In this document: positions 31,754 to 40,650 of the stretch, piece after piece | How the letters are laid out: the number at the start of each line of letters is the position of its first letter | How positions within the stretch are numbered: the stretch's first letter is position 1 | Assembly (NCBI GenBank): GCA_018380115.1 | Contig: JAGZUF010000017.1 | Location: forward strand, 1-64,000 | From: Oscillospiraceae bacterium | Lineage (GTDB): Bacteria > Bacillota > Clostridia > Oscillospirales > Ruminococcaceae | DNA: 64,000 nucleotides | Direction: 5' to 3' | Notes under the pieces: generated by a model | The model's database searches: none | What the model was told of the DNA's origin: nothing | What the model saw: only the letters and a program-made list of their open reading frames with translations | Program-made: the position numbers and the translations under genes

Positions 31754-32815
31754 ATGCGTACGACAAAGCGAAAAGAACATATGCGCCGGGCGCTGGCGCG
31801 CAGCGGGCCGCGCGCCCTGGCGCTGGCGGGCGCCCTGTGCTGCCTTGGCGGCGCCATGGCTTTTTTATGGGCGCGGCTGAATGTGGTGCATGTGACGGAC
31901 AGCGCAGGAGGCGAGGCCCGCGTGGTGATGGCCAGCACAACAGACCCCCGGCGTCTGGCCCAGGCAGCCGGCATCGAACTTGCACAGCATGACGACACGC
32001 TGTTTGCCGCCAGCGGCGGCAGCCTTGCCCTGTTAAAAGTGGTGCGCGCCTACCCCGTGGCACTGTATGCCGACGGACAGGAGTATGTAGCCGAGGTGAG
32101 CGTGGGCACTGTGGAGGACGCCGTGCGGCGCGCCGGCATTCCACTTTCCGGGAATGACTTCACCGAACCCGCGCTGGACTCGCGCCTTTATGAGGGCATG
32201 CCGGACATCACCGTCCACCGTGTAACGTATGAGGATACCGTCACCACCGAGCCCATCCCCCACGGGGAAGAATTTGTGGAGGAGGTGCAGGACCCGGAGG
32301 GCCAGTATATCCACGATATCCTGGCACAGGAGGGGGCGGACGGCACCAAAGAGGTGACGACACGCGCCAAGTACATCGACGGCACCTACGTTTCTAGTGA
32401 AGTGGTGGCTGAAACAGTGCTTGTGCCCGCACAGAATGCAGTATATAAACGCGTACAGAACAATGTGGTGAGCCCTCTGCCCGCGCCGGATGGTGTGACA
32501 GTGGAAAACAATGTGCCGTCCAGCTATTCACAGGTATACACCATGAAGGCCACCGGCTATTATTCACCGCGCGGCAAGGGCGCCAGCGGCCTTGGGCTGT
32601 ATTACGGCACCTTCGCAGTAGACCCCACCCTCATCCCTTACGGCACAAAGGTGTATATCGTCTCTACTGACGGAGAGTTCGTGTACGGCTGGGCCATTGC
32701 CACAGATACGGGCGCCTTTATCCATCAGAACCGCATGCAGGTAGATTTGTTCTATGAAACCTATGAGGAAAGCGCCGCCAACGGCGTAAAAGAAGTATAC
32801 GTTTATGTGCCGTAG
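31754..32815 (+). CDS. Cell-wall protein with DUF348, G5 and 3D domains (YabE-like)
   Basis: The 353-aa exported protein has a basic N-terminus and one membrane segment (about 18-40). One DUF348 ubiquitin-like domain (about 103-150, KVVRAYPVALYADGQEYVAEVSVGTVEDAV), a G5 domain (about 165-235) and a C-terminal 3D domain (about 263-353) follow. The three catalytic-type Asp positions of the 3D fold are visible in FAVDPTLIP, AIATDTGAF and MQVDLFYE. Such proteins are thought to act on peptidoglycan as MltA-like lytic enzymes, and YabE relatives are under essential-growth control. The ATG at 31754 has AGGAAGTG upstream. Confidence 0.88.
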   Translation: MRTTKRKEHMRRALARSGPRALALAGALCCLGGAMAFLWARLNVVHVTDSAGGEARVVMASTTDPRRLAQAAGIELAQHDDTLFAASGGSLALLKVVRAYPVALYADGQEYVAEVSVGTVEDAVRRAGIPLSGNDFTEPALDSRLYEGMPDITVHRVTYEDTVTTEPIPHGEEFVEEVQDPEGQYIHDILAQEGADGTKEVTTRAKYIDGTYVSSEVVAETVLVPAQNAVYKRVQNNVVSPLPAPDGVTVENNVPSSYSQVYTMKATGYYSPRGKGASGLGLYYGTFAVDPTLIPYGTKVYIVSTDGEFVYGWAIATDTGAFIHQNRMQVDLFYETYEESAANGVKEVYVYVP

Positions 32816-32886
32816 GCCAGCGTCTGCCGCACAAAGCCGCGCGTGAAACGCATGGCGTTCACAGGAGCCGAAAGGTCGTACCGCCG

Positions 32887-32910
32887 GCAGGCCTCTTGAA
32901 AGAGGCCTGC
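32887..32910 (+). terminator. Strong hairpin after the G5/3D gene
   Basis: A 10-bp perfect stem (GCAGGCCTCT / AGAGGCCTGC) with a TGAA loop, about 70 nt after the stop. No long T run follows, so termination may be weak. Confidence 0.5.
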
Positions 32911-33003
32911 GAAATAGATTTCTCCTGCATCGCGGCCCGGAAAGGGGCGGTTTGCCGCCCGGGCGAAAGCCTTCCTGTTTGCAAGCGGCTGGGCGGCCTG
33001 CAG

Positions 33004-33038
33004 CCCGCTTTGCCCTGCGCCTAAAGCGAAAGCCTTTT
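33004..33038 (+). repeat. Dispersed intergenic repeat, copy A
   Basis: CCCGCTTTGC, then about 10 variable nt, then AAAGCGAAAGCCTTTT. It aligns with copies at 45294, 58027 and 58281. The CGCTT and AAGCG parts can pair, and the copy ends in a T run. It lies in the 32816-33133 gap, which has no gene. Confidence 0.6.
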
Positions 33039-33081
33039 ACGGTGCGCCCCACCGGCTCCGCCATGATTGGTCCACAAGCAA

Positions 33082-33119
33082 AAACCGCCGCCTCAGGCAC
33101 ATGCCTGAGGCGGCGGTTT
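33082..33119. terminator. Bidirectional terminator upstream of the DUF3048 3' end
   Basis: A long perfect stem (AAACCGCCGCCTCAGGCA and complement) with flanking A5 and T3 tracts. It ends the minus-strand DUF3048 unit and may also catch read-through from the G5/3D gene. Confidence 0.88.
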
Positions 33120-33133
33120 CATATATTTCTCAT

Positions 33134-34255
33134 TCATGCCGCCGGGGCGGAAGAGCTTGCCGGGCCGCTGCCGCCCTCCGGGGCGGAAGAGGCCGGCTGT
33201 TCGGCCTGCGCCAGGTTCAGCGTGCCCAGCTGCGCCGCCGGCACAAATGCAAGATACGTCTTGCCCGTGTTCACGCGCAGCGCGGCGCCGCTTTCGTCAA
33301 ACAGCTCCAGCGGGGCCTGCTCGCTTTCTTTCGACCATGTGACAGGCACATACTTGCCGCCACAGCAATACCAGCCCTGCCCTGTGCCGAACAGGTAGTC
33401 CACCGCGCCGGTGTCGTCCGGCTTTTCGCCCGTCTCACTGAACAGCACCAGCACGTTCTGGAAGGCAAGCTGCGTCTCGCCGTCCTTATGTGCCTCGCCG
33501 TATGCCTCTTTCAGATAAGCGCCGCCCGCCTCGTCATATACAAGGCGCACGGGGCACTGCTCGGAAAACTGGAACGCCACCTCCGGCGCGTCGCCGCCCG
33601 CCGGGGTGAAGGGGGCCTTCGCAAAGCGCAGAAAGGGCACATTGCTGCCCTTGGACGCATCCAGCCCCACCGTGCCCATGCCGGCGGCAAGGCCCTCTGC
33701 GTTCACATACCAGGAAAATTCATTGCCGTACGCCTTGCGCTCTGTCATAAACACAAAACTCTGCGTGCCCACATATTTTCCATCCACGTCCTGATAGCTC
33801 TTCGCGTTCAGCAGATTTTCCGCATACACGCTTCCGCCAATATGCACGCACACGGCGTCCACCGCCATGGCAAGCTGCAGGTGCTGGTCCCACAGAGGGC
33901 CAACGGGGCCCACCTGCGGCAGGGCGGCAGCATTGGCATACAGCGCCATCAAGGCTGTGTGGCCGCCCTGTGTGGCCATCTCCACAAGCGCATCGGCGCC
34001 CGCCAGGCCGCTTTGGGGCCAGCCAGCGCGCTCGGCCCGCACCATCACCGCCACGGGGCGCTGGCCCACCGCCATGCCCTCGGCCAGCGGCTGGCCGGTA
34101 ATCAGGTTATAATCCGGCGCCTCTTCGTCCTCAAAGCCCAGGGCGCTGCCGCCGGAGGCCGAAGACGGCGGCGGGTTTTCCCCGCATGCCGCCAGCCCAA
34201 GGCACAGCGCCGCACAAAGCGCCAGCGCCGCGCATTTCTTCATCCATGCTCTCAT
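33134..34255 (-). CDS. DUF3048 domain lipoprotein (second copy)
   Basis: The 373-aa protein has a lipoprotein signal peptide (LGLAACGENPPPSSAS, cleavage before Cys) and a DUF3048 fold: NLITGQPLAEGMAVGQRPVAVMV, then QVGPVGPLWDQHLQLAMAVDAVCVHIGG and the C-terminal NVLVLFSETG and VNTGKTYLAFVP. The family is an extracytoplasmic YerB-like lipoprotein of unknown function. The ATG at 34255 has GAGGAAAC upstream. It lies 36 nt after a paralogous gene. The C-terminus is a Ser/Pro/Ala-rich tail. Confidence 0.87.
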   Translation of the reverse strand: MRAWMKKCAALALCAALCLGLAACGENPPPSSASGGSALGFEDEEAPDYNLITGQPLAEGMAVGQRPVAVMVRAERAGWPQSGLAGADALVEMATQGGHTALMALYANAAALPQVGPVGPLWDQHLQLAMAVDAVCVHIGGSVYAENLLNAKSYQDVDGKYVGTQSFVFMTERKAYGNEFSWYVNAEGLAAGMGTVGLDASKGSNVPFLRFAKAPFTPAGGDAPEVAFQFSEQCPVRLVYDEAGGAYLKEAYGEAHKDGETQLAFQNVLVLFSETGEKPDDTGAVDYLFGTGQGWYCCGGKYVPVTWSKESEQAPLELFDESGAALRVNTGKTYLAFVPAAQLGTLNLAQAEQPASSAPEGGSGPASSSAPAA

Positions 34256-34291
34256 GCTGTTTCCTCGCTGTGTGCGCACGCGCACACCATG

Positions 34292-35476
34292 TTATTGCGC
34301 AGCCGTACTCTCTGCGGCGGCACTACCCGCATCCGCCACGCTGGCAGAGCTGGCAACTTCGCTCTCATCCGGCTCGAAGGTGAAGCCCTCTGCCTCTTCC
34401 AGGTCCACCACGGCAAGATATGTCTTGCCGGTGTTGAACTGCACCTGCTCTTCTTCGCCAAAGGCATACAAGATGCGCAGGGCGGAATCCGGCGTGGGCT
34501 TCTCCCAGCACACCTTCTCGGCGCGGCCGCCGCTGAAATAATAGCCGTAGCCGGAGCCGTATGTCACCTTCTGCAAGTCATAGCCGGAATCGCCCGGGTC
34601 GGGCCACACATCAAACTCTGTCATAATAACCAGCACGTTGTCGAAGGCAAGCTGCTGGTTGTTGTTGCGGTCTACACTGGGCGCAATAGAACCGGTGGCA
34701 TGCGAATACTGGCTCATCATGTACTTGCCGGCGGCCTCGTCCCAGTCAAAGTAGGTTTTATACCGGTCTGAATGTGTCACCTGAATATGGGCGGCGCTGG
34801 GGCCCGCCAGCACGCGGGCAGGCTCGTCATAGGGCACAAAGTTGAAAAATGTGCTGTTGTAGGTTATCTCTGTGTCTGTACCAAGCTGCTCAATGGCATC
34901 GGCCAAATGCTCTGCATTCGTGTACGCCTTGTGCTCCGACGCCACATTGCCGCGGCTCTGGTCGCGGTCAAAGCCCGTGTGGTCGAAGTTGATGTCAAAG
35001 TCCTCGTAATCGTAATTGTTTTTATACTGCGTCTGAATAACGCTTTCACCGATGTGGATATACAGCGGGTGGAAGGGGATAATCAGCTGGAAAAACTGGT
35101 CGCGGCCGGAGCGCACCGGCGCAATTTGCGGAATCTTCGTATAATCCTGATACATCGCCATGAAGCGTGTGATATTGCCCTCCACCTTTATCTCCACCAG
35201 GATATCCGCGTCAGAAAGGCCGTCCTGCGGGCGGGCGTTCTGGTAGGCGCTGTCTGAGATATTGTTCACCATCACACAGGCAAAGCGCTGGTTTTTGGGG
35301 TAATCTTCACCCTGTTTCAGGCCGGTAAGCACCTCCGGCGTATAGGGCTCGGGCGTGGGGGTGGGCGCGGGCGTGGCCGCAGGCTGTGCGCCGGAGGCGG
35401 GCTCGTCTGCGCTGCAGCCCGCCAGCAGCGTCAGCGCCAGCGCCATTGCCAGAAGGCAGGAAAGAAGCTTCTTCAT
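34292..35476 (-). CDS. DUF3048 domain lipoprotein (first copy)
   Basis: The 394-aa lipoprotein (lipobox LLAGC near residue 20, then a PTPTPEP linker) has the DUF3048 segments FACVMVNNISDSAYQNARPQ, GLSDADILVEIKVEGNITRF, PQIAPVRSGRDQF and YIHIGESVIQTQ, and the C-terminal NVLVIMTEFDVWPDPGDSGY. It keeps the family core better than the downstream copy. It is the first gene after the promoter at 35574-35602. Confidence 0.9.
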   Translation of the reverse strand: MKKLLSCLLAMALALTLLAGCSADEPASGAQPAATPAPTPTPEPYTPEVLTGLKQGEDYPKNQRFACVMVNNISDSAYQNARPQDGLSDADILVEIKVEGNITRFMAMYQDYTKIPQIAPVRSGRDQFFQLIIPFHPLYIHIGESVIQTQYKNNYDYEDFDINFDHTGFDRDQSRGNVASEHKAYTNAEHLADAIEQLGTDTEITYNSTFFNFVPYDEPARVLAGPSAAHIQVTHSDRYKTYFDWDEAAGKYMMSQYSHATGSIAPSVDRNNNQQLAFDNVLVIMTEFDVWPDPGDSGYDLQKVTYGSGYGYYFSGGRAEKVCWEKPTPDSALRILYAFGEEEQVQFNTGKTYLAVVDLEEAEGFTFEPDESEVASSASVADAGSAAAESTAAQ

Positions 35477-35573
35477 GGTTTCGTCTCCTCGGTTTTACGT
35501 CGCTTGCCGCCCTGCGGAACCCGCGCTGCACCGCGCGGCCACAGGGCGGCAAGCCAACTTTATTCTTTTTATC

Positions 35574-35602
35574 ACTATACCGAAAATTTGCCTGTTTGTA
35601 AA
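35574..35602 (-). promoter_or_regulatory. Promoter of the DUF3048 gene pair
   Basis: TTTACA (-35, 35602-35597), a 17-nt spacer and TATAGT (-10, 35579-35574) on the minus strand, about 100 nt upstream of the start. Confidence 0.75.
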
Positions 35603-35701
35603 GTGCACCCGGCCAATTTCACTATTGTTTCCACCTGAAAGGCAGCCTTCTGTCAAAATGTTCTGAAAAAGCCTGTGCAAACAGATGCGGGCGGTATCAA
35701 A

Positions 35702-35729
35702 GCGCCCGCCCGGTCTCCCGGGCGGGCGC
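35702..35729 (-). terminator. Hairpin after the Na+-decarboxylase gamma-like gene
   Basis: GCGCCCGCCCGG / CCGGGCGGGCGC perfect stem just downstream of the stop on the minus strand, followed by only a short TTTGAT. Likely terminator of the gcdB unit. Confidence 0.68.
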
Positions 35730-35743
35730 GCAGCTTTTTCCAT

Positions 35744-35860
35744 TCACTTTTTGAACATGCGGTTCAGCAGGGCGATTGCAAGGCTGAGCACGCTCATTAC
35801 AATGAAGATGCCGCACATGCCAAGCAGCATCACATTCAGCGACTGAAGCAGTTGTTCCAT
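35744..35860 (-). CDS. Tiny OadG/gamma-like membrane protein of a Na+-decarboxylase
   Basis: The 38-aa protein MEQLLQSLNVMLLGMCGIF... ends LLNRMFKK. A single transmembrane helix (about 9-31) is followed by a basic end, the minimal plan of OadG/MmdD-type gamma subunits. These stabilise the complex and normally carry an extra soluble tail, missing here. The ATG at 35860 has GGAGACGCTGT upstream and lies 17 nt after the beta-subunit gene, which supports a functional pair. Confidence 0.7.
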   Translation of the reverse strand: MEQLLQSLNVMLLGMCGIFIVMSVLSLAIALLNRMFKK

Positions 35861-35877
35861 ACAGCGTCTCCTTTCTG

Positions 35878-37047
35878 TCAGCGCGCAATCAGGTTCAAAA
35901 TGAGGCCGCCTGCAATGACGCTGGCGATCTGGCCGCCCACATTTACGCCCGCAGCGTGCATCAGAAGAAAATTCTGCGGGTCTTCCTTCAGGCCCATTTT
36001 ATGAATAACACGGCTGGACATGGGGAAAGCCGAAATGCCGCACGCGCCTATCATGGGGTTTATTTTCTTTTTGGCAAACAGGTTGATAAACTTGGCAAAC
36101 AGCACGCCGCCCACGGTGTCAAACACAAAGGCGAACAGGCCCAAGGCAATGATAAGAAGCGTGCCGCCCGTCAGGAACTGGTCCGCCTGCATTTTGGTGG
36201 CGATGGTGATGCCCAGAAAGATGGTGATGAGGTTTGCCAGCACATTCTGCGCCGTCTCGGACAGGCTGTTCAGCACACCGCATTCGCGCAAAAGGTTGCC
36301 GAACATCAAAAAGCCCACCAGCGCCACGCTGCGCGGCGCCACAAGGCCCGCAATCACCGTCACCACAACGGGAAACAGGATGCGCACCGTACGGCTGATT
36401 TCTTTTGCCTCATACGGCATGCGGATCATGCGCTCTTTCTTGGTTGTGATGGCGCGGATGACCGGCGGCTGGATGATGGGCACCAGCGCCATATAACTGT
36501 AGGCCGCCACCACAATGGCACCCAGATATTTTGTGCCGAAATAGTTCGACAGGAAAATGGCCGTAGGCCCGTCCGCGGCACCGATAATGCCCACACAGGC
36601 GGCATCCTGCAGGCTGAACATTCCCGGGAATATCATATTTACCCCGCAGGCCAGCGTCAGCGTCACAAAAATGCCGAACTGCGCCGCAGCGCCGAACAAA
36701 AGCAGCTTCGGGTTCGACAGCAGAGGCCCGAAGTCTATCATGGCGCCGATGCCGATGAACAAAAGCAGCGGGAACAGCTCGTTGGCGATGCCCGCGCGGA
36801 ACAGCACGTCAATGGCGCCCTCCTCCAGGCCGGTGTCATACAGCTGGTCTACTGCGCCGGAAAGCGGCAGGTTCACCAGAATGGCGCCAAAGCCCATGGG
36901 CAGAAGCAGGCTTGGCTCCATATCTTTTTTCACCGCCAGATAAATCAGCACGCCGCCAATGGCCCACATCACCATCATTTTGACAATGTCCAGCCCGCTC
37001 ATGGAGAGCACAGCGCCGAGCAATGCGTCAATAAAATCCGCAAACAT
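35878..37047 (-). CDS. Na+-translocating decarboxylase subunit beta (OadB/GcdB/MmdB family)
   Basis: The 389-aa membrane protein pumps Na+ outward, driven by decarboxylation of a biotin-bound carboxyl group. Signatures are the Na+-site loop GIIGAADGPTAIFLSNYF (about 153-170), LVPIIQPPVIRA and the C-terminal INPMIGACGISAFPMSSRVIH. Length and about 10-11 membrane segments are standard. No alpha (carboxyltransferase) or biotin-carrier gene is in the window, so partners must be elsewhere. It is followed by a 38-aa gamma-like gene. Confidence 0.95.
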   Translation of the reverse strand: MFADFIDALLGAVLSMSGLDIVKMMVMWAIGGVLIYLAVKKDMEPSLLLPMGFGAILVNLPLSGAVDQLYDTGLEEGAIDVLFRAGIANELFPLLLFIGIGAMIDFGPLLSNPKLLLFGAAAQFGIFVTLTLACGVNMIFPGMFSLQDAACVGIIGAADGPTAIFLSNYFGTKYLGAIVVAAYSYMALVPIIQPPVIRAITTKKERMIRMPYEAKEISRTVRILFPVVVTVIAGLVAPRSVALVGFLMFGNLLRECGVLNSLSETAQNVLANLITIFLGITIATKMQADQFLTGGTLLIIALGLFAFVFDTVGGVLFAKFINLFAKKKINPMIGACGISAFPMSSRVIHKMGLKEDPQNFLLMHAAGVNVGGQIASVIAGGLILNLIAR

Positions 37048-37219
37048 GCGTTTTCCTCCCTGTCAGCCGCAGCCGGGCGCCGCAGCCTGATTGATAAGCT
37101 TCATTTAGTTTCGCACAGCGCACACGGTTGTGCAAGCCCTATTTATGAATTTGCATGTAAATTTCACGTAAAATGCCAAACAGCGCACATTTTTTGCGCA
37201 GTTTCAGGGCCGCTTTGGC

Positions 37220-37633
37220 TCAGGCCCCGCAGCTGCCGTGCCGGCAGCCGTCCTCCCCGCCATGCGCACAGGAATGGCCGGCCTCATGGCCCTCGCCATG
37301 GTGGTGCGTGCAAACTGTGTCCGGGTCATAAGCCAGCGTGCCGGCAAGCAGGGACTTCACCGCCTCGTCCGCCGGGCCCTGTACGCCTGGGAACAGCCGG
37401 ATGCCCGCCTGTGCCAGCGCCTGCCGTGCCCCGGCCCCGATGCCCCCGCAGATGAGCGTATCTACGCCTTGTGCAGCCAAAAAGCCCGCCAGCGCCCCAT
37501 GACCGCTGCCCTGTGTAGGCACGGTTTCGGCCGTTATGATTTTGCCATCCTGCACATCATATACCCTGAAGGCCTGCGAATGGCCAAAATGCTGAAATAC
37601 CATTCCGTTTTCATAAGTAACGGCAATTTTCAT
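37220..37633 (-). CDS. NifX/NifB-type (dinitrogenase Fe-Mo cofactor family) protein with His-rich tail
   Basis: The 137-aa protein has the IPR003731-type fold: MKIAVTYENGMVFQHFGHSQAFRVYDVQDG, then GVDTLICGGIGAGARQAL. These proteins bind metal-sulfur clusters and are common in anaerobes without nitrogenase. The last 30 residues are rich in His and Cys (THHHGEGHEAGHSCAHGG), a probable metal-binding tail. The ATG at 37633 has AGGAAGAGGAAA before it. An upstream extension (27 residues) lacks a ribosome binding site. Confidence 0.87.
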   Translation of the reverse strand: MKIAVTYENGMVFQHFGHSQAFRVYDVQDGKIITAETVPTQGSGHGALAGFLAAQGVDTLICGGIGAGARQALAQAGIRLFPGVQGPADEAVKSLLAGTLAYDPDTVCTHHHGEGHEAGHSCAHGGEDGCRHGSCGA

Positions 37634-37835
37634 TTTCCTCTTCCTTTCCTGTTTTGCCCTGCACCGGGGCGCAGAAGTTTTATTTATCATACCTCTATTT
37701 TCTGTTTCTGGCAATGCCCGGGCACCCGCCTTGTGTGCAGATCAGTCAGATACGTGCATAAGATAAGGCAATCCAGGGGGCGCGCCTTGAGCGGGGCGCA
37801 GGCTCTACACAGCTTCAAAAAGTGAGGTGTTTCAC

Positions 37836-38132
37836 ATGAAAATGCAGCATTATGAAACCGATGCAGGCATCGCCCTCTGCCGGAAAACACCCGGCGCGTT
37901 TCTGGTAGACGTGCGCACGCCGGGTGAATTTCAAAGCGGGCATATCCCGGGCAGCATCAATCTTCCGCTGGAAATACTTGCCGCCGCTCCTCTTCCCCAG
38001 GGGCCTCTATTTGTATACTGCCGCAGCGGCCAGCGAAGCCGTGCAGCATGCCGTATTCTAGCACGGCGCGGTGCCAACGCCACAAACATCGGCGGCATCC
38101 TCTTTTATCACGGCGCTCTGGCCCGCACCTGA
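37836..38132 (+). CDS. Rhodanese-like domain protein
   Basis: The 98-aa single-domain rhodanese has the substrate loop VYCRSGQRSRAAC (Cys at about 67, active-site loop CRSGQR) and the N-terminal FLVDVRTPGEFQSGHIPGSINLPL. It transfers sulfane sulfur via a persulfide on the Cys. The six-residue loop is of the small (GlpE/PspE-like) size. The ATG at 37836 has GAGGTG 7 nt upstream. It is divergent from the NifX-like gene and shows no operon partner downstream. Confidence 0.92.
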   Translation: MKMQHYETDAGIALCRKTPGAFLVDVRTPGEFQSGHIPGSINLPLEILAAAPLPQGPLFVYCRSGQRSRAACRILARRGANATNIGGILFYHGALART

Positions 38133-38231
38133 GTTGCCCTTCGTACAGGCACATTTTTTTCTGACATTATTTTTTCTGGCCGTTCGCCTCACCATTTTGT
38201 CTTCCTGACGAAAACAGCTTTGGAATATTTT

Positions 38232-38274
38232 CCCTGCCGGAATGGTGATTTTCCCCGTTTCGGCAGGGATTTTT
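38232..38274 (+). terminator. Possible terminator between rhodanese gene and brnQ
   Basis: CCCTGCCG / CGGCAGGG stem with a long 21-nt loop, followed by ATTTTT. The long loop lowers confidence. Confidence 0.4.
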
Positions 38275-38383
38275 CGCATGTTTCCACACAATTTGCTGAA
38301 AACAGAGTGAACGGCTTGCCTTTTGGGGCACGTCTGTGCTAGGATTGCTTTCATACACTACTATCTTGAAGGAGGTCTGTGCC

Positions 38384-39577
38384 ATGAAACAACAACTGCG
38401 CGGAAAGGAATTGTTTTTGGTAGGCGTAACGCTGTTTTCCATGTTTTTTGGCGCAGGCAACCTGATTTTTCCGCCCTTTGTGGGCTATCAGGCCGGCTCT
38501 GTCTCCCTGCCCGCCTTTCTGGGTATGGCCCTGACGGCAGTCTGCTTCCCCGTGCTGGGTGTGGTGGCCGTGGCCAAGGTGGGCGGCACCGACAGGCTGT
38601 GCAGTAAAATACACCCCTCTTTCGCCATTGTTTTCACCATTTTGGTATATTTGTGCATCGGTCCCATGCTGGCTATTCCCCGCACTGCCAGCACATCATA
38701 TTCTATGTTTGCCTTTCTCACCGCCCGCTTTGACGGCATGACGCTGGTGGGAATCCCCATGGACTGGGTGCTGCGCGCGGCGTTTTCTCTTGTCTTTTTT
38801 ATCGGGGCTTATCATCTTGCCAAGCGCCCTGCCCGCTTCAAGGACATCTTAGGCAAATGGATGACACCGGTTCTGCTGCTGATGATTGTCGTGATGTTTG
38901 TTGCCGGCCTGTTCTGCCTGAAGGACGTGCCTGCAGCCCCGCAGGAGGCATATGCAAGCGGCGCCTTTATGAAGGGGTTTGTAGAAGGCTATAACACCAT
39001 GGATACGCTGGCGGCCATCGTGTTCGGCATTGTCATCGCACTGAACGTGCAGGCCTGCGGCGTGACAGAGAGAAAGGCCGTTGCCCGCTCTATCATGAAA
39101 GCGGGTGTGATAGCCGGTGTGTTTCTGTTTACCGTGTACGGTCTGCTGGCCTGGCTGGGCGCGCGTGGCAGCGCGGTGCTGGCACAGGCGGCAGATGGAA
39201 CGGCTGTGCTGTCGGGCCTGTGCCTGCAGTTCTTTGGCCCGGTGGGCGCCTTGCTTCTGGCGGCTATCTTTTTCGTGGCCTGCTTTAATGTGTGCACGGG
39301 CCTTTTGTCCAGCTGCGCAGCCTTTTTTCACGAAAAATTTCCGCGTTTTTCTTTTATTCGCTGGCTTCAGGCATTCGCAGTGGCAAGCTTCCTTGTCTCT
39401 ATTTTAGGTCTTGAGTTGATTTTGAAAATCTCTGTGCCTGTCCTCACCCTGTTATACCCAGTGGCAATTGCCATCATTGTCATAAACCTGCTGCCCTTTG
39501 CCTGGGCCCAGAAGCCCGTTGTGCACCGGGCTGTGACGGTGCTGGCTTTTGCCGTCAGCATTTGGTCTATGTTTTAA
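38384..39577 (+). CDS. brnQ: Branched-chain amino acid:Na+ symporter (LIV-II family)
   Basis: The 397-aa membrane protein has about 12 hydrophobic segments and the family N-terminus (FLVGVTLFSMFFGAGNLIFPPFVGYQ, about 12-37), plus LAIPRTASTSYSM. It imports leucine, isoleucine and valine with Na+. It is slightly shorter than usual (about 430-440 aa). The ATG at 38384 has GAAGGAGG 8 nt upstream. The mutT gene follows 11 nt later in the same unit. Confidence 0.92.
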   Translation: MKQQLRGKELFLVGVTLFSMFFGAGNLIFPPFVGYQAGSVSLPAFLGMALTAVCFPVLGVVAVAKVGGTDRLCSKIHPSFAIVFTILVYLCIGPMLAIPRTASTSYSMFAFLTARFDGMTLVGIPMDWVLRAAFSLVFFIGAYHLAKRPARFKDILGKWMTPVLLLMIVVMFVAGLFCLKDVPAAPQEAYASGAFMKGFVEGYNTMDTLAAIVFGIVIALNVQACGVTERKAVARSIMKAGVIAGVFLFTVYGLLAWLGARGSAVLAQAADGTAVLSGLCLQFFGPVGALLLAAIFFVACFNVCTGLLSSCAAFFHEKFPRFSFIRWLQAFAVASFLVSILGLELILKISVPVLTLLYPVAIAIIVINLLPFAWAQKPVVHRAVTVLAFAVSIWSMF

Positions 39578-39588
39578 GAGGTGAAGCC

Positions 39589-39990
39589 ATGACGACGCAG
39601 GTGGTTGCCGCTCTGATTTGGCGCGGCGGTAAATTTCTGATATGCCAGCGCCCGGCACACAAGGCACGGGGCCTTTTGTGGGAATTTGTAGGCGGCAAGG
39701 TAGAGCCCGGCGAGACAAAACAGCAGGCGCTTGTGCGCGAATGCCGGGAAGAGCTGGGCATAGAGACGGCCGTAGGTAATGTATTCATGGAGGTGACACA
39801 CACCTACCCGGACATCACGGTGCATTTGACGCTGTTCCATGTGTCCATCACCCAGGGAGAGCCGCAGAAGCTGGAACACGAAGATATGCGCTGGATTTTC
39901 CCGGCAGATATCCCGCAGTATGTGTTCTGCCCTGCGGATGAGGCTATTTTACAGAAACTGCGCGGGTATACCGTGAGCAGTACGCAGTAG
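39589..39990 (+). CDS. mutT: Nudix hydrolase, probable 8-oxo-dGTP diphosphatase
   Basis: The 133-aa protein has a perfect Nudix box (GGKVEPGETKQQALVRECRE then ELGIE; pattern Gx5Ex7REUxEExGU) at about 36-58. The CQRPAHKARGLLWEFVGGK segment resembles MutT, which removes oxidised dGTP. The ATG at 39589 has GAGGTG 6 nt upstream. Other Nudix substrates (CTP-like pools) cannot be ruled out. It follows brnQ by 11 nt. Confidence 0.85.
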   Translation: MTTQVVAALIWRGGKFLICQRPAHKARGLLWEFVGGKVEPGETKQQALVRECREELGIETAVGNVFMEVTHTYPDITVHLTLFHVSITQGEPQKLEHEDMRWIFPADIPQYVFCPADEAILQKLRGYTVSSTQ

Positions 39991-40650
39991 GGCAGGCCCG
40001 CATGTCGGCATGGGGGCACTTGGCCTGCTGCTTTACAAAAAATAGAAATGCTCCAGAGGCTCTCGCCAGGGCAGGGGGCAAGAGAGCAGGCTTCCGCCCT
40101 GCTGTTCCACCGCAGCATACAGCAAAGCCTTCGGCAGCCCTCTGTCTTAGCCGGTGCCGCACAGGGAAGCAGCCCTGCTGAATGGATGATTTGCATGTAC
40201 GGCAGCATCCAGTTTTTTGACAGCAAAGAGCTCTGCGGCTTTGCGAAGCGAAATGCCGCAGGCATATTTCTGCCGAAGGCGGGCGCGGCTCGGTGAAGTA
40301 AAATACCCGCCTGCGGCGGGCAGGCGGGAGAAAAAGTCTGTGCTGCGGCACGCGTCCCCAGCGATGCAATGCGGTTTTGCGCTGCAATTCAGATGCAGAA
40401 AATAGAAATACCCCCGTGGCAAGCCTGATGGCTGCCATGGGGGCGTTCTTTTCGTCTGCGCCTAAAATTCATAAGCAAGGCTGTGCTGCACCGCTGCTTT
40501 TGGCATTTGTGCACCGCGGCGAGGGGGCTTTTATCAGGCTGCGAAGCCGCCGCACACGCACCTCTCCCTTTCCTAGGGGGCCTTCCCTGTACAGCCCCTG
40601 CCCCGCGGACCGGGGCGTTTCCTCTCTGCTTTGCTTCGGGGCCGCCTGCG
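39991..40650. other. 660-nt GC-rich intergenic region with hairpins and short repeats
   Basis: No gene is supported here. It holds two copies of AAAATAGAAAT (about 40036 and 40399), a CCCGCCTGC / GCAGGCGGG stem (40304-40327), a stretch GGCTTTGCGAAGCGAAATGCC (40230s-40250s, similar to the dispersed repeat) and the terminator at 40411-40450. The unusual number of inverted repeats suggests decayed or mobile intergenic elements. Confidence 0.5.
40411..40450 (+). terminator. Terminator in the mutT-downstream region
   Basis: CCCCCGTGGCA / TGCCATGGGGG stem followed by CGTTCTTTT. It is about 420 nt after mutT, so it may serve an unseen RNA or act as a backup. Confidence 0.55.

Noticed and set aside
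35956..37455. A 499-aa plus-strand open frame opposite the Na+-decarboxylase beta subunit
   Set aside because: Antisense shadow of a clear membrane protein, with improbable composition.
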